A stretch of 64,000 nt of DNA. It comes from Flectonema sp. DT1601 (taxonomy: Eukaryota > Euglenozoa > Diplonemea > Diplonemida > Diplonemidae). The notes below the pieces were generated by a model. The model did no database searches. It saw only the letters and a list, made by a program, of their open reading frames with translations, and was not told where the DNA came from. Location of the stretch: contig OZ025795.1 in assembly GCA_964019425.1 (NCBI GenBank), positions 310,001 to 374,000 of the forward strand. The letters are read 5' to 3'. Shown here piece after piece: positions 31,338-43,182 of this stretch. The translations under genes and the position numbers were made by a program. The number at the start of each line of letters is the position of its first letter. Positions within the stretch are counted from its first letter, which is position 1.

Positions 31338-34300
31338 TTAGGCTTCCTTCCAAGGTTCAATTTCAAGTACGAGATCACCTCCCTGAATCTGTTTTTTTTA
31401 TATTGAACAAGGTGATTGTATTTGAAAAGGTAATTACAACAAAATAAATAATAACATACCTGCTCACCCTTCTCAACAGCAATACGTTTAATGGTACCAG
31501 AGATTGGAGCTCCAACAACAGTTTCCATCTTCATAGCGGACATGACTACTAGAGGGTCACCCTTTACAACTTGTTGGTTCTTTTCAACCTTAACGTCAAC
31601 AACTTCACCAGGCATCGGTGCACCAATACTGGCATCGTTGGTCTTGTCTGCCTTCTCTCTGGCAGCACCACTCTCAAGAGCTTCCTTGCATAGAATGTAA
31701 ACAGATCTTGGCTGACCGTTCATCTCAAAGAATACCTCACGATGACCAGTAGAATCAATATGACCAATAGTCTTTAATTTAATGTGAACAGTCTTTCCCT
31801 TTTGGATATCAACTGTTACTTCTTGACCATCCTTAAGACCACAGAAGTAAACTGGTGTTGGAAGTTCTGTAACATTTCCATAGTCCTGCTTAAAGGCTTT
31901 GTACTCAGCGAATACCTTTGGGTACATAACGTGAGACTGAATGTCATCATCAGAGACGTTTCCAAACTTCGCTTCCAATTCCTTGCGAACTGCTGCGAAG
32001 TCGACTGGATCCAAATCAGCACCTGGACGAGCATCGTAGGTCTTTGCTCCCTTCAAGACCTTTGTACGAAGAGGTTCTGGGAAGCCACCTGGTGGGTGAC
32101 CAATTAACCCCTGGAAGTATTCAATTACACTTGTTGGGAATGACAAGTTGTCAGCTTTCTCAGTTAACATGTCTGAGCTGGTGATTTCATTTGAAACCAT
32201 AAACTGTGCGAGATCACCAACAACCTTTGATGAAGGAGTTACCTTTACGATATCACCCAAGGCCTTGTTAGCTTCTGCGTACATCTTTTTAATATCACCC
32301 CACTTGTCAGATAGTCCTAAGCTGAATGCCTGGAAGTGCATGTTAGTGTACTGACCTCCCGGAATCTCGTGGTTGTAAACATCAGAAGATCCACTCTTCA
32401 TTGTGGCGGTACACTCGAATGGTCCGTAGAGACCACGAGCTGCCTCCCAGTAATCATTCAGCTTTCCAACTTCCTCCATGTCAAGACCGGTGTCAAGTTC
32501 AGTTCCCTTGACGGAAGCTGCGAGGGCTCCAAGTGACGGCTGTGATGTCATTCCACTCATCGAGTCCAGTGCGACGTCAACAACATCTGCACCAGCCTTC
32601 GCTGCAAAATACATCGCAGCAACACCTGCACCACTCGTATCGTGAGTGTGAACGTGAATTACGGTGTCAGGGAATTTATTTCTCAACTCCGACACCAACA
32701 ACTCTGCTGAGTTTGGTTTCAACAGTCCAGCCATGTCCTTAATTGCGAGACAATGAGCACCTGCGTCCATTAACTCTTCAGCGAACTTCAAATAATAATC
32801 AAGAGTGTACTTAGTACGGGAAGGATCACAAATGTCACCAGTGTAGCAGATGGAAGCTTCGGCAACACCACCAGACTTTCTGGCAGCATCGATTCCGAGA
32901 ACCATGTTAGGGGTGTAGTTGAGAGAATCAAACACACGAAAGACGTCGACACCTGCCTCGTTAGCGTGTTTGCAGAATTCGTAGATGGCGTTATCTGGGT
33001 AAGAAGTGTATCCGACAGCATTCGCTCCACGCAACAACATTTGAAATGGAATGTTTGGAATCTTCTCACGTAGGATACGTAATCTGTCCCACGGACATTC
33101 TCTCAAGAATCTCAAAGCCACATCGAATGTAGCACCTCCCCAACACTCTAAAGAGTAAGAAGAGTTAGCCATCGCCTTAGCAGTGTATGGAGCAATAGCT
33201 TCTAAATCACGTGTTCTTACTCTAGTTGCGAGAAGTGACTGATGAGCATCTCTCATAGTAGTGTCCATAAACAACAATCCCTTGTGATCACGAACTCTCT
33301 TCAAATAGGCATCAACACCCTCATTTATAAGAGTGTGTCTAAATCCGTTCTCTTCAACGAACTTTTCACCTTCAGCGTCAAGCTGTGGTGCATTTGGCTC
33401 CACAGTAATTGGTTCGATAGGTGTAGCGAGAGGAGTCTTTGGTCCGTTAACTCTGATATCAGCGAGGTAATAAAGAAGTTTCTGAGCTCTGTTTAATGAT
33501 GTTGAAGGAACTAATAATTCCGGGTGACTATCAATAAAACTTGTATCAGTCAATCCTTGTCTAAACACTGGATGACCCAAAGTTGATGTAATGAATGGGA
33601 TGTTAGTAGAAACACCACGGACACGGAACTCTTCAAGAGCACGGGACAATTTACGTGCGGCTTGTCCGTGATTTTGAGCCTTAGCAGTAACCTTGACAAG
33701 GAGAGAGTCGTAGTGAGGAGAGATGATACCACCTGAGTAAGCTTGACCATCCAGTCTAATTCCCATTCCTTCACCAGTACGGAATACTTCAAGTCTTCCA
33801 GTATCTGGTTGGAATCCATTTGAAGGATCTTCAGTTGTTACACGAGCTTGGATGGCAGCTCCCTTGAAAGTAATCTCATCTTGAGTGAGTCCCAATTCTG
33901 GAAGTGATTCAGCAGCTGCGATTCTAATCTGAGACTGAACGATATCAATTCCTGTGATCTCTTCAGTCACAGTGTGCTCAACTTGAAGACGTGGGTTTAC
34001 TTCAATAAAATAAAACTGATTGTCTTGATCAAGAAGGAACTCTACTGTTCCAGCATTACGATAACCAACTGACTTACATAAATGGACAGCAGCTGCAGTC
34101 ATGGAGTCACGAACTGAGTCTGGGAGATTTGGAGCAGGTGCGATTTCTACAACTTTCTGATGTCTTCTCTGAACAGAACAGTCACGTTCAAACAAGTGAA
34201 CAACATTACCGTAGTTGTCTGCAAGTACCTGAACTTCAATGTGTCTTGGCTTTACAATAAACTTCTCAATAAAGACAGATCCGTTTCCAAAAGCTGCCAA

Positions 34301-34966
34301 TGCTTCTGAAGTACATCTCGTGAAGTTGTCTTCCAATTCGTCTGCTTTGTGAACAACACGCATTCCTCTACCACCTCCTCCGTATGCTGCCTTTAGAATA
34401 ATTGGGTATCCCATCTTCTCACAGACTGATTTTGCCTGTTCGATGTCGTCAATGGCACCTTCAGCACCACCAGCAACAGGAATACCACATTGGATTGCAG
34501 CTTGTTTTGCTTCAAGTTTATCACCCATAGTGTGAACAATTGAAGGAGTGGGTCCGATAAAGGTCATGCCTGCGTCTTCTACGGCTTGTGCAAAGTCAGC
34601 ACGTTCACTCAAAAAACCATAACCAGGATGAATAGCATCGACTTCGTTTTCCTTGGCAACCTTAACAATCTCTTCAATGTTTAGGTAAGCTTCAACAGGT
34701 GCGAGATTCTTACCAATTTGGAATGCCTGATCAGCCTTGAGTCTGTGAGTATTCGTAGCGTCTTCCTTTGAGTAGATTGCAACAGTTTTTAATCCCATTT
34801 CTGCTGCGGCTCTGAAAACTCTCAGAGCAATCTCACCTCTGTTTGCAGCCATAACTTTTTTAATTGGATTTGGTGTGTCGAACGTCAAAGGTGTTAACGA
34901 ACTCAACGATGAGATCCCGCGGCCATGGCGAGAGGCGGTGAACCGCCCTGGCACTACCCGATACAT
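31338..34966 (-). CDS. PC: Pyruvate carboxylase
   Basis: Carboxylates pyruvate to oxaloacetate with ATP, bicarbonate and biotin; usually mitochondrial. Exons 31460-34966 and 31338-31388 (intron 31389-31459, 71 nt, donor GTATGT) give 1185 residues, close to the usual 1180. Order: basic N-terminal segment fitting a mitochondrial signal ([17 protein letters not shown]), biotin carboxylase ([38 protein letters not shown]), carboxyltransferase ([31 protein letters not shown]), and biotinyl domain with biotin-site AMKM near residue 1145. The last exon supplies [16 protein letters not shown]. Single-chain architecture is typical of eukaryotes. Confidence 0.98.
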
Positions 34967-35355
34967 TGTTATGCGTAGCAGTTGTCTGGTGTGGAAAACA
35001 AAATTAAAAAAGAAACATTGAAAGCAATCTAACTACACAACATCTTCCGGCCTTCAACATACGGTTTTTCCTGAAATGCGAATTGTGAGTAAAAAAAAAA
35101 ATTAAAGAATCAAAATATATATTCTAATGTTAAATAACGAAAGATTGTCTCAAGAACGTAACAAACAAAAACAAAAAAATAGAAATCGAATGGACGATCA
35201 GTAAGAACGGTTCGTCCCTTACATTTTCTGAGATACTTTCGTCAACTTAAGCAAGACTGAAGCTGAACAAAATAGACTACGTAATATAACAAAGTAAAAT
35301 ACTTTACATTTTTGACATTCTGTGGAGTAATTAATAGATAGGTACCTTCTCTCTC
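34967..35355. other. Intergenic spacer
   Basis: About 390 nt between pyruvate carboxylase and the tail-anchored coiled-coil gene. A/T-rich; nothing recognised apart from a CACACCAG acceptor-like site close to the carboxylase ATG. Confidence 0.5.
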
Positions 35356-37569
35356 CTACGTACACTTACAGCTAGCCAATGCTCTATCCTTCACAGTTAT
35401 AATAGTACGAAGTTGATTGATCGTGTCTTGAAGGTCTGCCTGGTCAGTTGATTTCGCAACCCCTGAAGAAAACCACATCCAAACAACCACTAAGAACACA
35501 CTAAGTGTTATAACAAGCTGTTTTGTAGTCGGCTTGAACACTGGACGAGATACAGGCTTTCTCAAAGCAGAGGGATGAGAATCTGAAGCAGCAGATTTCA
35601 CTATGTCGATGACACTGGGTGAACCAGGTCTTGCTATGCTGACACTCCTTCTTGATGAAGGTCTTTCTTCACTGTTTCGTTGTTTAGCTAACTGCTCATC
35701 TTTTATTCTTATGATCTCTCCTACTTTACGATCAGATTCAAGAACTCGTTGTCTAAGTTGTTGAATTTCTAAATCTTTTGATTCGACGAGTTGCTGGGTG
35801 TCACGTTCACCACCCTCTCTGTGCATCAGATCACTTTTTGCTCTTTCAAATTCAAATTCAATATTGTTGATGTGAGTGTCTTTTTTTTTATTTTCTCGAA
35901 CGCATTCCGCCAGTTCAGATTTCAAGTTTTGATGAGATTGTTGTTCATCACTAAGTAGAGTTGATAATGAAGTAATTCGATCAGCTAAGTTAGTAATATC
36001 GACATCACGTTGGTTAATTAATTCTTCTTTAGACTCTAAGTTCTCAATGTACGTAGCAGACTGAGATTCCAATCCTTGTAAACGAGCGCGTACATCTTCG
36101 GTATCGTGGTACATGTCGGTAATGGTATCGTCTTTACGTCTGACATCACCTCTCTGTTCCTCAATATGCTGAAGCAGTTGTTGTACTGTTTCTTTTTCAT
36201 CTTCCAATCGCTGTGAGAGGTGATTATTTTGTTGTTGTAGTTCTGGAATCTTTGATTGCAACTCAAATATCTCACGTTGTTTGTGTTGCTGTTCCTGTCC
36301 AATCGCCTCCACGCGAACATTCTGTTGAGTCTTTGCCCGTTCGATTTCCTCCGCTGCGGCAGATAATTTTTCCTCAAAAAAACTGATTTTATTTTCTAAT
36401 AAAACCGTTGCTTCTTTATGTTCTTGAACGCTGTGGTCAAGTTTTGATGTTTCGCTTTCGACTTCTTCTTCCAATTGCCGGATGCGAGCAGATTTTTCTT
36501 CTACAGATTGCCTGGTCTGATTAAGTTTTTTTTCAATGTTTAGTGAGGCCCAGTGAGCGTCTTCCAGTTCTTTGTTAACTTTTTGAACTTCCGACTCTAA
36601 CTCTGAAATTCTATTCGAAGTGTCTTCCTCATCAGAGGGTTGCGCTTCAAGTTGTTCATCAACACCTCCCGTTGGAGATACTGCTCTTCTTGTTGCTAAT
36701 CTTTCTCTGAGATCTTCAATCTCTTTAACGTATTTCTTCTGGTTGCTCTGTTGTTGTTGTTGTTGTTGTTAGTGTTCGTTAGCAGTGTTTAGTAATGGTT
36801 TTTTTTTGATAAACAAAAAATAAATATATAAAAAAAGGAATACCTCAGTACGTTCCTTCCATGTTTCCATTCGGGTATGCATCATATCCAAATCAGCTTT
36901 CTTTTCTGATTCCAGCTGGTCTCTCGCACTCTCTGCTAAAGCTGCTTTCTTCTCCAATCGGATCATGTCATTCTGAACTTGTTTATCTCGTTCTTTAAAG
37001 GATTCAATTTGTCGAGTTAGACCTGTTGAATATTTAAGTTGTTTGTTATCCAAACACTTAAAAGTAACACAATAAGAGAATTGTGATGATAATGAGACAT
37101 TACAAACCTTGAATATAAATTTCATCGACGTTTTTACCAGCTTTTTCAGAAGCCTCTGTCAGTTCCTGTTTTTTTTTTTTTTTTTATTAATGGAATTTAA
37201 AACATAATGCATACGGAAGTTATAATAATAATAATAAATCATTAATTTATATACCTTTATTGCGTGTTGCTCTTGAGTCAACGATCTTCGAAGTGTTTTT
37301 AATTCTTGATCGCTCTTTCTTTTATAGTCGTCGTACTCTATACGAAGGGTGTGTGTTTCAGCTAACAGACGCTGGTAGTCTTCATCTTTCTTTTGAAGTT
37401 TTTGTTCAGCGCGTTTAAGCATTACCTCAAACAATTCGGAACTGTCGCCAACAACATCACCGTCACCACCACCTTCAGTACATTTCAGTTCATCGACTTC
37501 CTTCTGAAGTAGTTCACCCTCTTCGGAAATGTCAACCATCTTTTTAAATTCATTGATAAACGAGGACAT
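35356..37569 (-). CDS. Tail-anchored coiled-coil protein (golgin-like)
   Basis: Four exons: 37255-37569, 37108-37165, 36844-37022 and 35356-36747, joining in frame to 647 residues. The donors are GTATAT, GTTTGT and GTATTC. The last acceptor follows a run of CAA triplets. Almost the whole chain is coiled coil (for example SNRISELESEVQKVNKELEDA). Near the C-terminus a single membrane span (QLVITLSVFLVVVWMWF) follows a basic, Pro-containing linker, and about 40 residues follow it. This layout resembles Golgi or ER tethers and some nuclear-envelope proteins; placement is inference. The start at 37569 follows CTTAAACAG. Confidence 0.8.
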
Positions 37570-37843
37570 AATGTCCTTATATTCACCTGTTTAAGTTTTT
37601 TAGGAAATTTATTCGTGTTTATCTCAGATTCGTTAGTCAGCAATCGGCATTTTTAAGTTAATTAATTTTTTTTTTAATAAAAAGATAATAATAATTTTTT
37701 GAATTAATTTAATCAGGTCATTTAATAAAAATAGTTTGTATTTCTTGATATTTATGCAAATTTTTTTTTTTTAAAAAAAAAAATAATAATAATGAAAAGA
37801 ATAATATGGAAATAAATCGCAGCAGCGAAAAATCACTTTTTTT

Positions 37844-40800
37844 TTAAACCAGAGAGGGTTTCTTGGCGAATTTTAATCCACGCTTTGATAGTGGAATTCT
37901 CTGTTTAGTAGTGAGTTTTTTGATATTTTTATCAGACAGTTGGGGATCTTCACCACAGAGTTTGCGAACAGACTTATAAATGTTAATTATACCAGGTGAT
38001 GCTTCGGTACCTAGCTCCTTAAGAGCAATATTAGAAACACGAAGACACGTTGAGATTAGATTTTCTGCTGGGGCGGTCAATCTACTCAGTGTAGTATAAC
38101 AAGTTGAAATGGCGATGTTAAAAACAACGTGAAGGTCTGGTTGATCTGAAGTACTGGTAGTGAAATATTCAGACATTTGTTGTCGATATTTCTCAAAATT
38201 AATAATGTCTCCGCATTCTTTGCAAACGTTTAAAAGTTCAATCCAATCTCTGTTTCGAGGAGCTGGGATCATCTTGAAAACGATCTCAGCTGATTTTAAA
38301 TCCCTATCAACAGCACAAGGTTTTAACATAGATCCTAACAGAGCTGGATGCTCTCCAAGGATTGGAGAGAATCCAGAAAATTTTTTCAAAATATCAGTAG
38401 CGTCAGAATACGTAACACATGATGAAATCAATGCGACTATAGATGAAATGTCGAGTGGAATGTCAATTGAAAGCATGTGTTGTACCAACGCAAGCTGTTT
38501 ATCAACAGCGACGCCTCCCTTAGCCATTCCCCAAACCAACTGAGTACACATATAGTTGTCAGGTAGGACTCCTAGCTTTGATGATTCGACCCATATTTTT
38601 ATAACATCTATTGCTGAGTCTGCAGTTGTGTAGGTACTCATCATGGCAGTTGCCGCAGATCTGTATTCAGTTTTTAAAATTTCTGATGTTTGCAACAATG
38701 ATTTTACCTTATTGTAATAATAGATAGCCTTATCAACGAGACCTACATTTCCGTATAAACTTATTAAAGTTGTGAATGTCGCTGCCCCTTGTAAGTGTTC
38801 TTCGTGTTCTTGCAAAGAATTTTCAATTATCGCAACGTATTGTGATAGGATTTTGTTATTTCCTTTTCTTCTAACGGTTCGCTGATCAACTCTGTTCGGA
38901 AGCCGGCATCTAATTCGTAAATATTTCGCAAGAGTTTTATCATCTGAAACATCACCAAGAGCATCTAGACTGGTCATAGATAACCCCGTTAGTCTTTTAT
39001 ACAAAGCTTTGGTTCTATCATTTGCTGATAGGCCCTGATCCTTCATTTTTGCTAGATGACAAAGACCTAATTCTTGATTTTCAACAGTCTCATTAGAACA
39101 GTATAGATCACAATAAATCTGACACATGCTGTTCCATATCAACATGTTGTGTTGATATCCGTGAGTGGTAATCGCTTTTAAAAAGTGTTGTTCTGCTTTG
39201 TGTAAGGCAGAAGTAACATCTGTTGTAACCTGACTAGTCACACGACGTTGATAAACACCTAGTAAGATAGAATAAGCTTGAGGTGTCGGTACTATGTCAT
39301 CTGAGATCATGTCGTCCCATCTTTTTACGATGGCGATGTCATTCCCGGATGATTCATAGCATCTTAACAATGCTCTCCATTGAGGTGCTTTAGGAGTAAA
39401 TCCAAAGTGAGTCATAGTTAAGAAAAACTCTTCAGCTTTATCTGGTTCTCCGAGATTGATGCAAAGCTGTAACACAGCTTGGATACTTTTGTGTGTTACA
39501 GAACAATTTTTTTGAATGGATTTAAATATAGAAAGACCTTCCTCAAAGGAATTAACAAATTTTAACAACGGCAATACTGTTTCTTCTGAAGTATGACCCA
39601 AATCATGACTAAGTGAGACGAGTTTATGAATTATGCTCAGTTGTGTTCTTCCATTGCTAAACTCTTCAGGGATGTCTGAAGCCCAAGTCGCTGCGTGAAT
39701 TACGTAGTTTAAGTTCTTATAGTCAACATTCACATTGTGTATTAACATCTCGTTGATATAATAAATAGTTTTACGAAGTGACCTCCGACACCAAACAGAG
39801 AGTATGAGTGAATACATTCGAGTGTCTGGTTTTATGTTCTCCATCAACATTGTTTCATAAAGAGTGTCAATGGTCGAGGCTCTTGAGATGTTTGCCAACA
39901 CGAGAAGGGCTGCTCTGTATGTTTGGAATCCAGCATAGCTACTCAACTTCAGGTTGTTTAACATTTGAAGTAATTCTTTTGCTATTTCTAATGTGTTTGA
40001 AACAGTTCTCACTCCTTGAAATGAGCGGCGGATTTCTGTTGAGTTCGCTCTGTCTTCATCTTCTTCTTGAAGAGTTGTCGAAACTTTTTCATTCTTTCGA
40101 ATTGTTTTTGTTGTTTTTAGAAGGACCTCTTGAGTTATTAAATTCCGCTCAATCTCCGCTTGTGTCGCACGAGTCTCATTAGCAGGTGGAATATCCTCTT
40201 CTTCTAACATTCCTATCGTAGCTTCGTATTCACTCGGAATATGTTGTGGCAGAGTTTCAGGTTCAGTTAGCTGTACCTTTGACTCAACGTTATCAGACTT
40301 AGCTGCAGCTATTGCTAAGTTCACCTTTGAGTTACCTCCCATTTTCTTTATATCTTCATCATTGTACAGAGGTGACAGAATGTCTAATACGCCTTGAAGA
40401 CATTGTCTGCTCTTTTGATCTTTTTTAATCATAACGTCTCTAACATGTGCCATTCTAAGTCCTATTTTACTAGTTTCCATCTCTGTTTCTGGTATGAACC
40501 AGTCCTCTACGGATCCAAATACGAAGTTACGATTTAATTTTAATTTCTTTTTCTTCGGTTTCCAAACCAACATCCGAGAGCTCGTTGACGATACACTCGA
40601 CAACACTTCATGAGACACAGGTAATTGTTTAACCTCATCCCAAGTTAAAACTGAATCAGGATTCTGTGGAGGAATACTGACGAAATCAATATTCGTCTCA
40701 CGGCTGTCATGATATGCAGCAGCAGCCCACTCGAGGGATGATCCTTTAGAAGTAACATCATCAGCATCCCATGTTGGTAAGTCTGAAAAATCATTATTCT

Positions 40801-42286
40801 TCGTACTAATTACAACATCACCCGATGAGCTAGTTTTAGGTTTAATCGCTATCGTTGGTTGTGATGTCATTCCTTTTGGTGATTCAGCAGTGAAGTTATT
40901 TTTCGTCTCTTGGTCAATTTGAGAATCGTATTTTTCATCAAACAGTGGTATCGGATCTGTTTTTGTATTAGACACAGTCTTCTGATTGTCGTCGTCTGAC
41001 ATCTGTTTTGGTGTTGGAGAATCGAATTCATTTTCTGTGACTTCCGTTTGGAGTACTTTTGTAAATCCCATTTCCTCATCGAAGTCATCATTTTCATAAT
41101 CAGAAGCAACCCATCGAAAGTGAGAACTTGAACTCTTTTCACCCGTTTCAATGTGTGATGCTGTTGTGTAATTCTGTCGAAGAATATTTAGTGTTTGCTG
41201 GCTGTCAGTGATCGTATTTTGATCACTTTTTATAGGTTTACTGATTTCTTTTATACTTTTGACGGTTTTCTTAGGCTTTTCTGATGGTATTTTTGTAACT
41301 TCCCACGTGGGGAGTGTTTTGCTTTCGTCTGGTTTTTGTCTCGCAGAATGCGTTTTTTTCTTTTTGACAGCTCCAATGTTATTTAATGATTTCTCGCTCT
41401 CCTTTTTAGAACTTTGTGAGTGTTGTTCCGACTGCTGGTCGATAAGCGTGTCCTTGTCTGGAGTGCTTTGTTTTGATGATGTCAACTGTTCAGAATGACT
41501 TGGTTGACTATGATTTAATGATACCTCGCTCTCCTTTTTAGAACTTTGTGAGTGTTGTTCTGGCTGCTGGTCGATAACCGTTCCCCTGTCTAAAGTGCTT
41601 TGTTTTGATGATGTCAACTGTACAGAATGACTTGGTTGACTATGGTGTGGTTTGCTGATGGTAGTCCTATTGTAGGAGGTGTTGCCTTGATTCTCCTTGG
41701 CCTTAATTGGTTGGGATGCCCCTCCCGTGATATGAATATTCTGAGATGTTTTATCAGATTCTGACCTAGCTCGATGATCAAGAAAGCCTGTTGATAACTT
41801 AACCCATCGTTTAGTAAGATCTGCTGTTGTATTTGGAGCTCCGTTAACAGGCCATGCTCGTAAAGATGCTGCTGTTGCTGCTTTGTAGAATACTGATGGT
41901 TTAACTAGACCTAGTGACTTGTAAGTCGATATGTTGACATTCAAAGGTCTTGTCATCTTGCATGATAAATAATTCTTTAGCAACTGGTTCCATTTGTTTG
42001 TTATTTTTATGTGAGGATCGTATTGCTGTATTGTTCTTAATTCTTGCATTGCTTTCTTATTCTCTTTTCCGATGATTGCAATACCATCCTTAACAGGTGT
42101 CGATAATAATACTTTATTGCCACCTGTTGATGGAATGTATGCTCTGAGTCCTGCTCTGCCAAGCAATGCGATCATCGTTTCAGCATCATCCCCCAAACCT
42201 TCAATAACACAAGCACCTGGAATCCCCCGTCTTCCGTCTCGTATTAATTTCACAGCAGCATTCGCAGCTACACCCCTAATATTCAT
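37844..42286 (-). CDS. Large PPR-type protein with unusual N-terminus
   Basis: Predicted 1480 residues without an intron. Residues about 760-1460 hold PPR-like helical repeats (PDTRMYSLILSVWCRR, TPKAPQWRALLRCYESSGND, PTPQAYSILLGVYQRR, AATFTTLISLYGNVGLVDKAIYYYNKV), suggesting organelle RNA binding. The first 85 residues (IRGVAANAAVKLIRDGRRG ... VIEGLGDDAETMIALLGRAG) faintly recall Alba/SpoVS-type nucleic-acid-binding folds; not confirmed. Between lies a disordered Ser/Lys/Gln-rich part with a perfectly phased 44-residue tandem duplication. No acceptor-like AG lies within 60 nt of the ATG; the nearest good one is about 85 nt out, which leaves a short upstream ATG between. Confidence 0.78.
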   Translation of the reverse strand: MNIRGVAANAAVKLIRDGRRGIPGACVIEGLGDDAETMIALLGRAGLRAYIPSTGGNKVLLSTPVKDGIAIIGKENKKAMQELRTIQQYDPHIKITNKWNQLLKNYLSCKMTRPLNVNISTYKSLGLVKPSVFYKAATAASLRAWPVNGAPNTTADLTKRWVKLSTGFLDHRARSESDKTSQNIHITGGASQPIKAKENQGNTSYNRTTISKPHHSQPSHSVQLTSSKQSTLDRGTVIDQQPEQHSQSSKKESEVSLNHSQPSHSEQLTSSKQSTPDKDTLIDQQSEQHSQSSKKESEKSLNNIGAVKKKKTHSARQKPDESKTLPTWEVTKIPSEKPKKTVKSIKEISKPIKSDQNTITDSQQTLNILRQNYTTASHIETGEKSSSSHFRWVASDYENDDFDEEMGFTKVLQTEVTENEFDSPTPKQMSDDDNQKTVSNTKTDPIPLFDEKYDSQIDQETKNNFTAESPKGMTSQPTIAIKPKTSSSGDVVISTKNNDFSDLPTWDADDVTSKGSSLEWAAAAYHDSRETNIDFVSIPPQNPDSVLTWDEVKQLPVSHEVLSSVSSTSSRMLVWKPKKKKLKLNRNFVFGSVEDWFIPETEMETSKIGLRMAHVRDVMIKKDQKSRQCLQGVLDILSPLYNDEDIKKMGGNSKVNLAIAAAKSDNVESKVQLTEPETLPQHIPSEYEATIGMLEEEDIPPANETRATQAEIERNLITQEVLLKTTKTIRKNEKVSTTLQEEDEDRANSTEIRRSFQGVRTVSNTLEIAKELLQMLNNLKLSSYAGFQTYRAALLVLANISRASTIDTLYETMLMENIKPDTRMYSLILSVWCRRSLRKTIYYINEMLIHNVNVDYKNLNYVIHAATWASDIPEEFSNGRTQLSIIHKLVSLSHDLGHTSEETVLPLLKFVNSFEEGLSIFKSIQKNCSVTHKSIQAVLQLCINLGEPDKAEEFFLTMTHFGFTPKAPQWRALLRCYESSGNDIAIVKRWDDMISDDIVPTPQAYSILLGVYQRRVTSQVTTDVTSALHKAEQHFLKAITTHGYQHNMLIWNSMCQIYCDLYCSNETVENQELGLCHLAKMKDQGLSANDRTKALYKRLTGLSMTSLDALGDVSDDKTLAKYLRIRCRLPNRVDQRTVRRKGNNKILSQYVAIIENSLQEHEEHLQGAATFTTLISLYGNVGLVDKAIYYYNKVKSLLQTSEILKTEYRSAATAMMSTYTTADSAIDVIKIWVESSKLGVLPDNYMCTQLVWGMAKGGVAVDKQLALVQHMLSIDIPLDISSIVALISSCVTYSDATDILKKFSGFSPILGEHPALLGSMLKPCAVDRDLKSAEIVFKMIPAPRNRDWIELLNVCKECGDIINFEKYRQQMSEYFTTSTSDQPDLHVVFNIAISTCYTTLSRLTAPAENLISTCLRVSNIALKELGTEASPGIINIYKSVRKLCGEDPQLSDKNIKKLTTKQRIPLSKRGLKFAKKPSLV
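41381..41644 (-). repeat. Tandem 132-bp duplication inside the large PPR gene
   Basis: Two adjacent copies, 41381-41512 and 41513-41644, encode two 44-residue units (HSQPSHSxQLTSSKQST ... QHSQSSKKESE). They differ at a few positions, several of which change the residue. The unit length is a multiple of three, so the frame is kept. It looks like a fairly recent duplication in a disordered region. Confidence 0.9.
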
Positions 42287-42500
42287 TTTTTTTTTGGTTA
42301 TAAGTTGTTATTTATGATTTCATTTTATTTTTGAGAATAAAACCAAAAAAAAAAAAAAAAAAATTAGACACTGAAAAAAAAAAAAATGTTAAAAAGAACC
42401 AACAGCGATAACAAGACTCAGATAATTCCTTCACAGGAATCAGTTAAAAAAAAACACAAATTGTTTTTTTTTTTTAGTGTTTCTTTTTTATAAAAATAAA

Positions 42501-42725
42501 TCACATTTTCATACTCGTAAAGTATTGTTTAGTAAATTGCAACGTATCCTCTGGCTGGTGTATTAAGACAGCTTGCATAAAGTCATGCAAATAATTTTGT
42601 AAATCACTATGTTCCTCAAGATACGTTCTATAGGAATTCTCCAACTCTTTCCTTCGGTCATAGAGAGCACAAGATTTATCATATGCGAGGTCAACTACTT
42701 CAGACTGAGGTGTGAAAGACGACAT
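42501..42725 (-). CDS. Small RIIa-like (dimerization/docking) domain protein
   Basis: Predicted 74 residues. The second half (YLEEHSDLQNYLHDFMQAVLIHQPEDTLQFTKQYF) fits the RIIa-like pattern of two helices with a central xxPEDxxxFxxxYF, seen in cilium proteins that dock to A-kinase-anchor-like helices. The ATG follows TTATTACTTTCAG closely. A small axonemal or ciliary protein is the likely role by family. It is short but has its own acceptor and a clear domain, so I take it as a real gene. Confidence 0.75.
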   Translation of the reverse strand: MSSFTPQSEVVDLAYDKSCALYDRRKELENSYRTYLEEHSDLQNYLHDFMQAVLIHQPEDTLQFTKQYFTSMKM

Positions 42726-43182
42726 CTATGAAAAAAACCAGTTCTGAAAGTAATAAAATGAGGTTATTCAATTCTCTGGTTGGAATAACAATCTTCTATC
42801 AGACAACTCAAACATAACTCCGTTGAAGAACTGGGGAAAAAAAAGAAATTCATAATCAAACTGCCATACAATAAAACAAGGTAAGCACCACTAATTTGCT
42901 TTTTGCGCGGTTGTAAACCACCCTTCTGATCAAGAACCGGAGGAAATAACAAGAAAGGAAAAAAAGAAAATTGTTTTTTTCCGGTCCAGACCAACCCCCA
43001 GTTATGAAAATAAAAAATAAAAACTGACAAAATAAACAACTCCAGAAAAATCCCCAAAAAAAATAAACACTTATGAAAAATAAGACATCAAGAGATTGAA
43101 ACCGAATATAAAAAAGAAATCACTATATAATCCTATTCACGTTCGCTTAACTAAGGCGACTACCGTGTGCGGAGACGAAAAC
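42726..43182. other. Intergenic spacer
   Basis: About 460 nt. A TTCTTTTTTTTCCCCAG on the minus strand near 42830 resembles an acceptor, but only a 15-codon frame follows its first ATG. A 97-codon frame here has no ATG start and biased composition. No gene supported. Confidence 0.5.

Noticed and set aside
42764-43057. 97-codon minus-strand ORF between two small genes
   Set aside because: No ATG start, Phe- and Leu-biased from T-runs, no recognisable domain.
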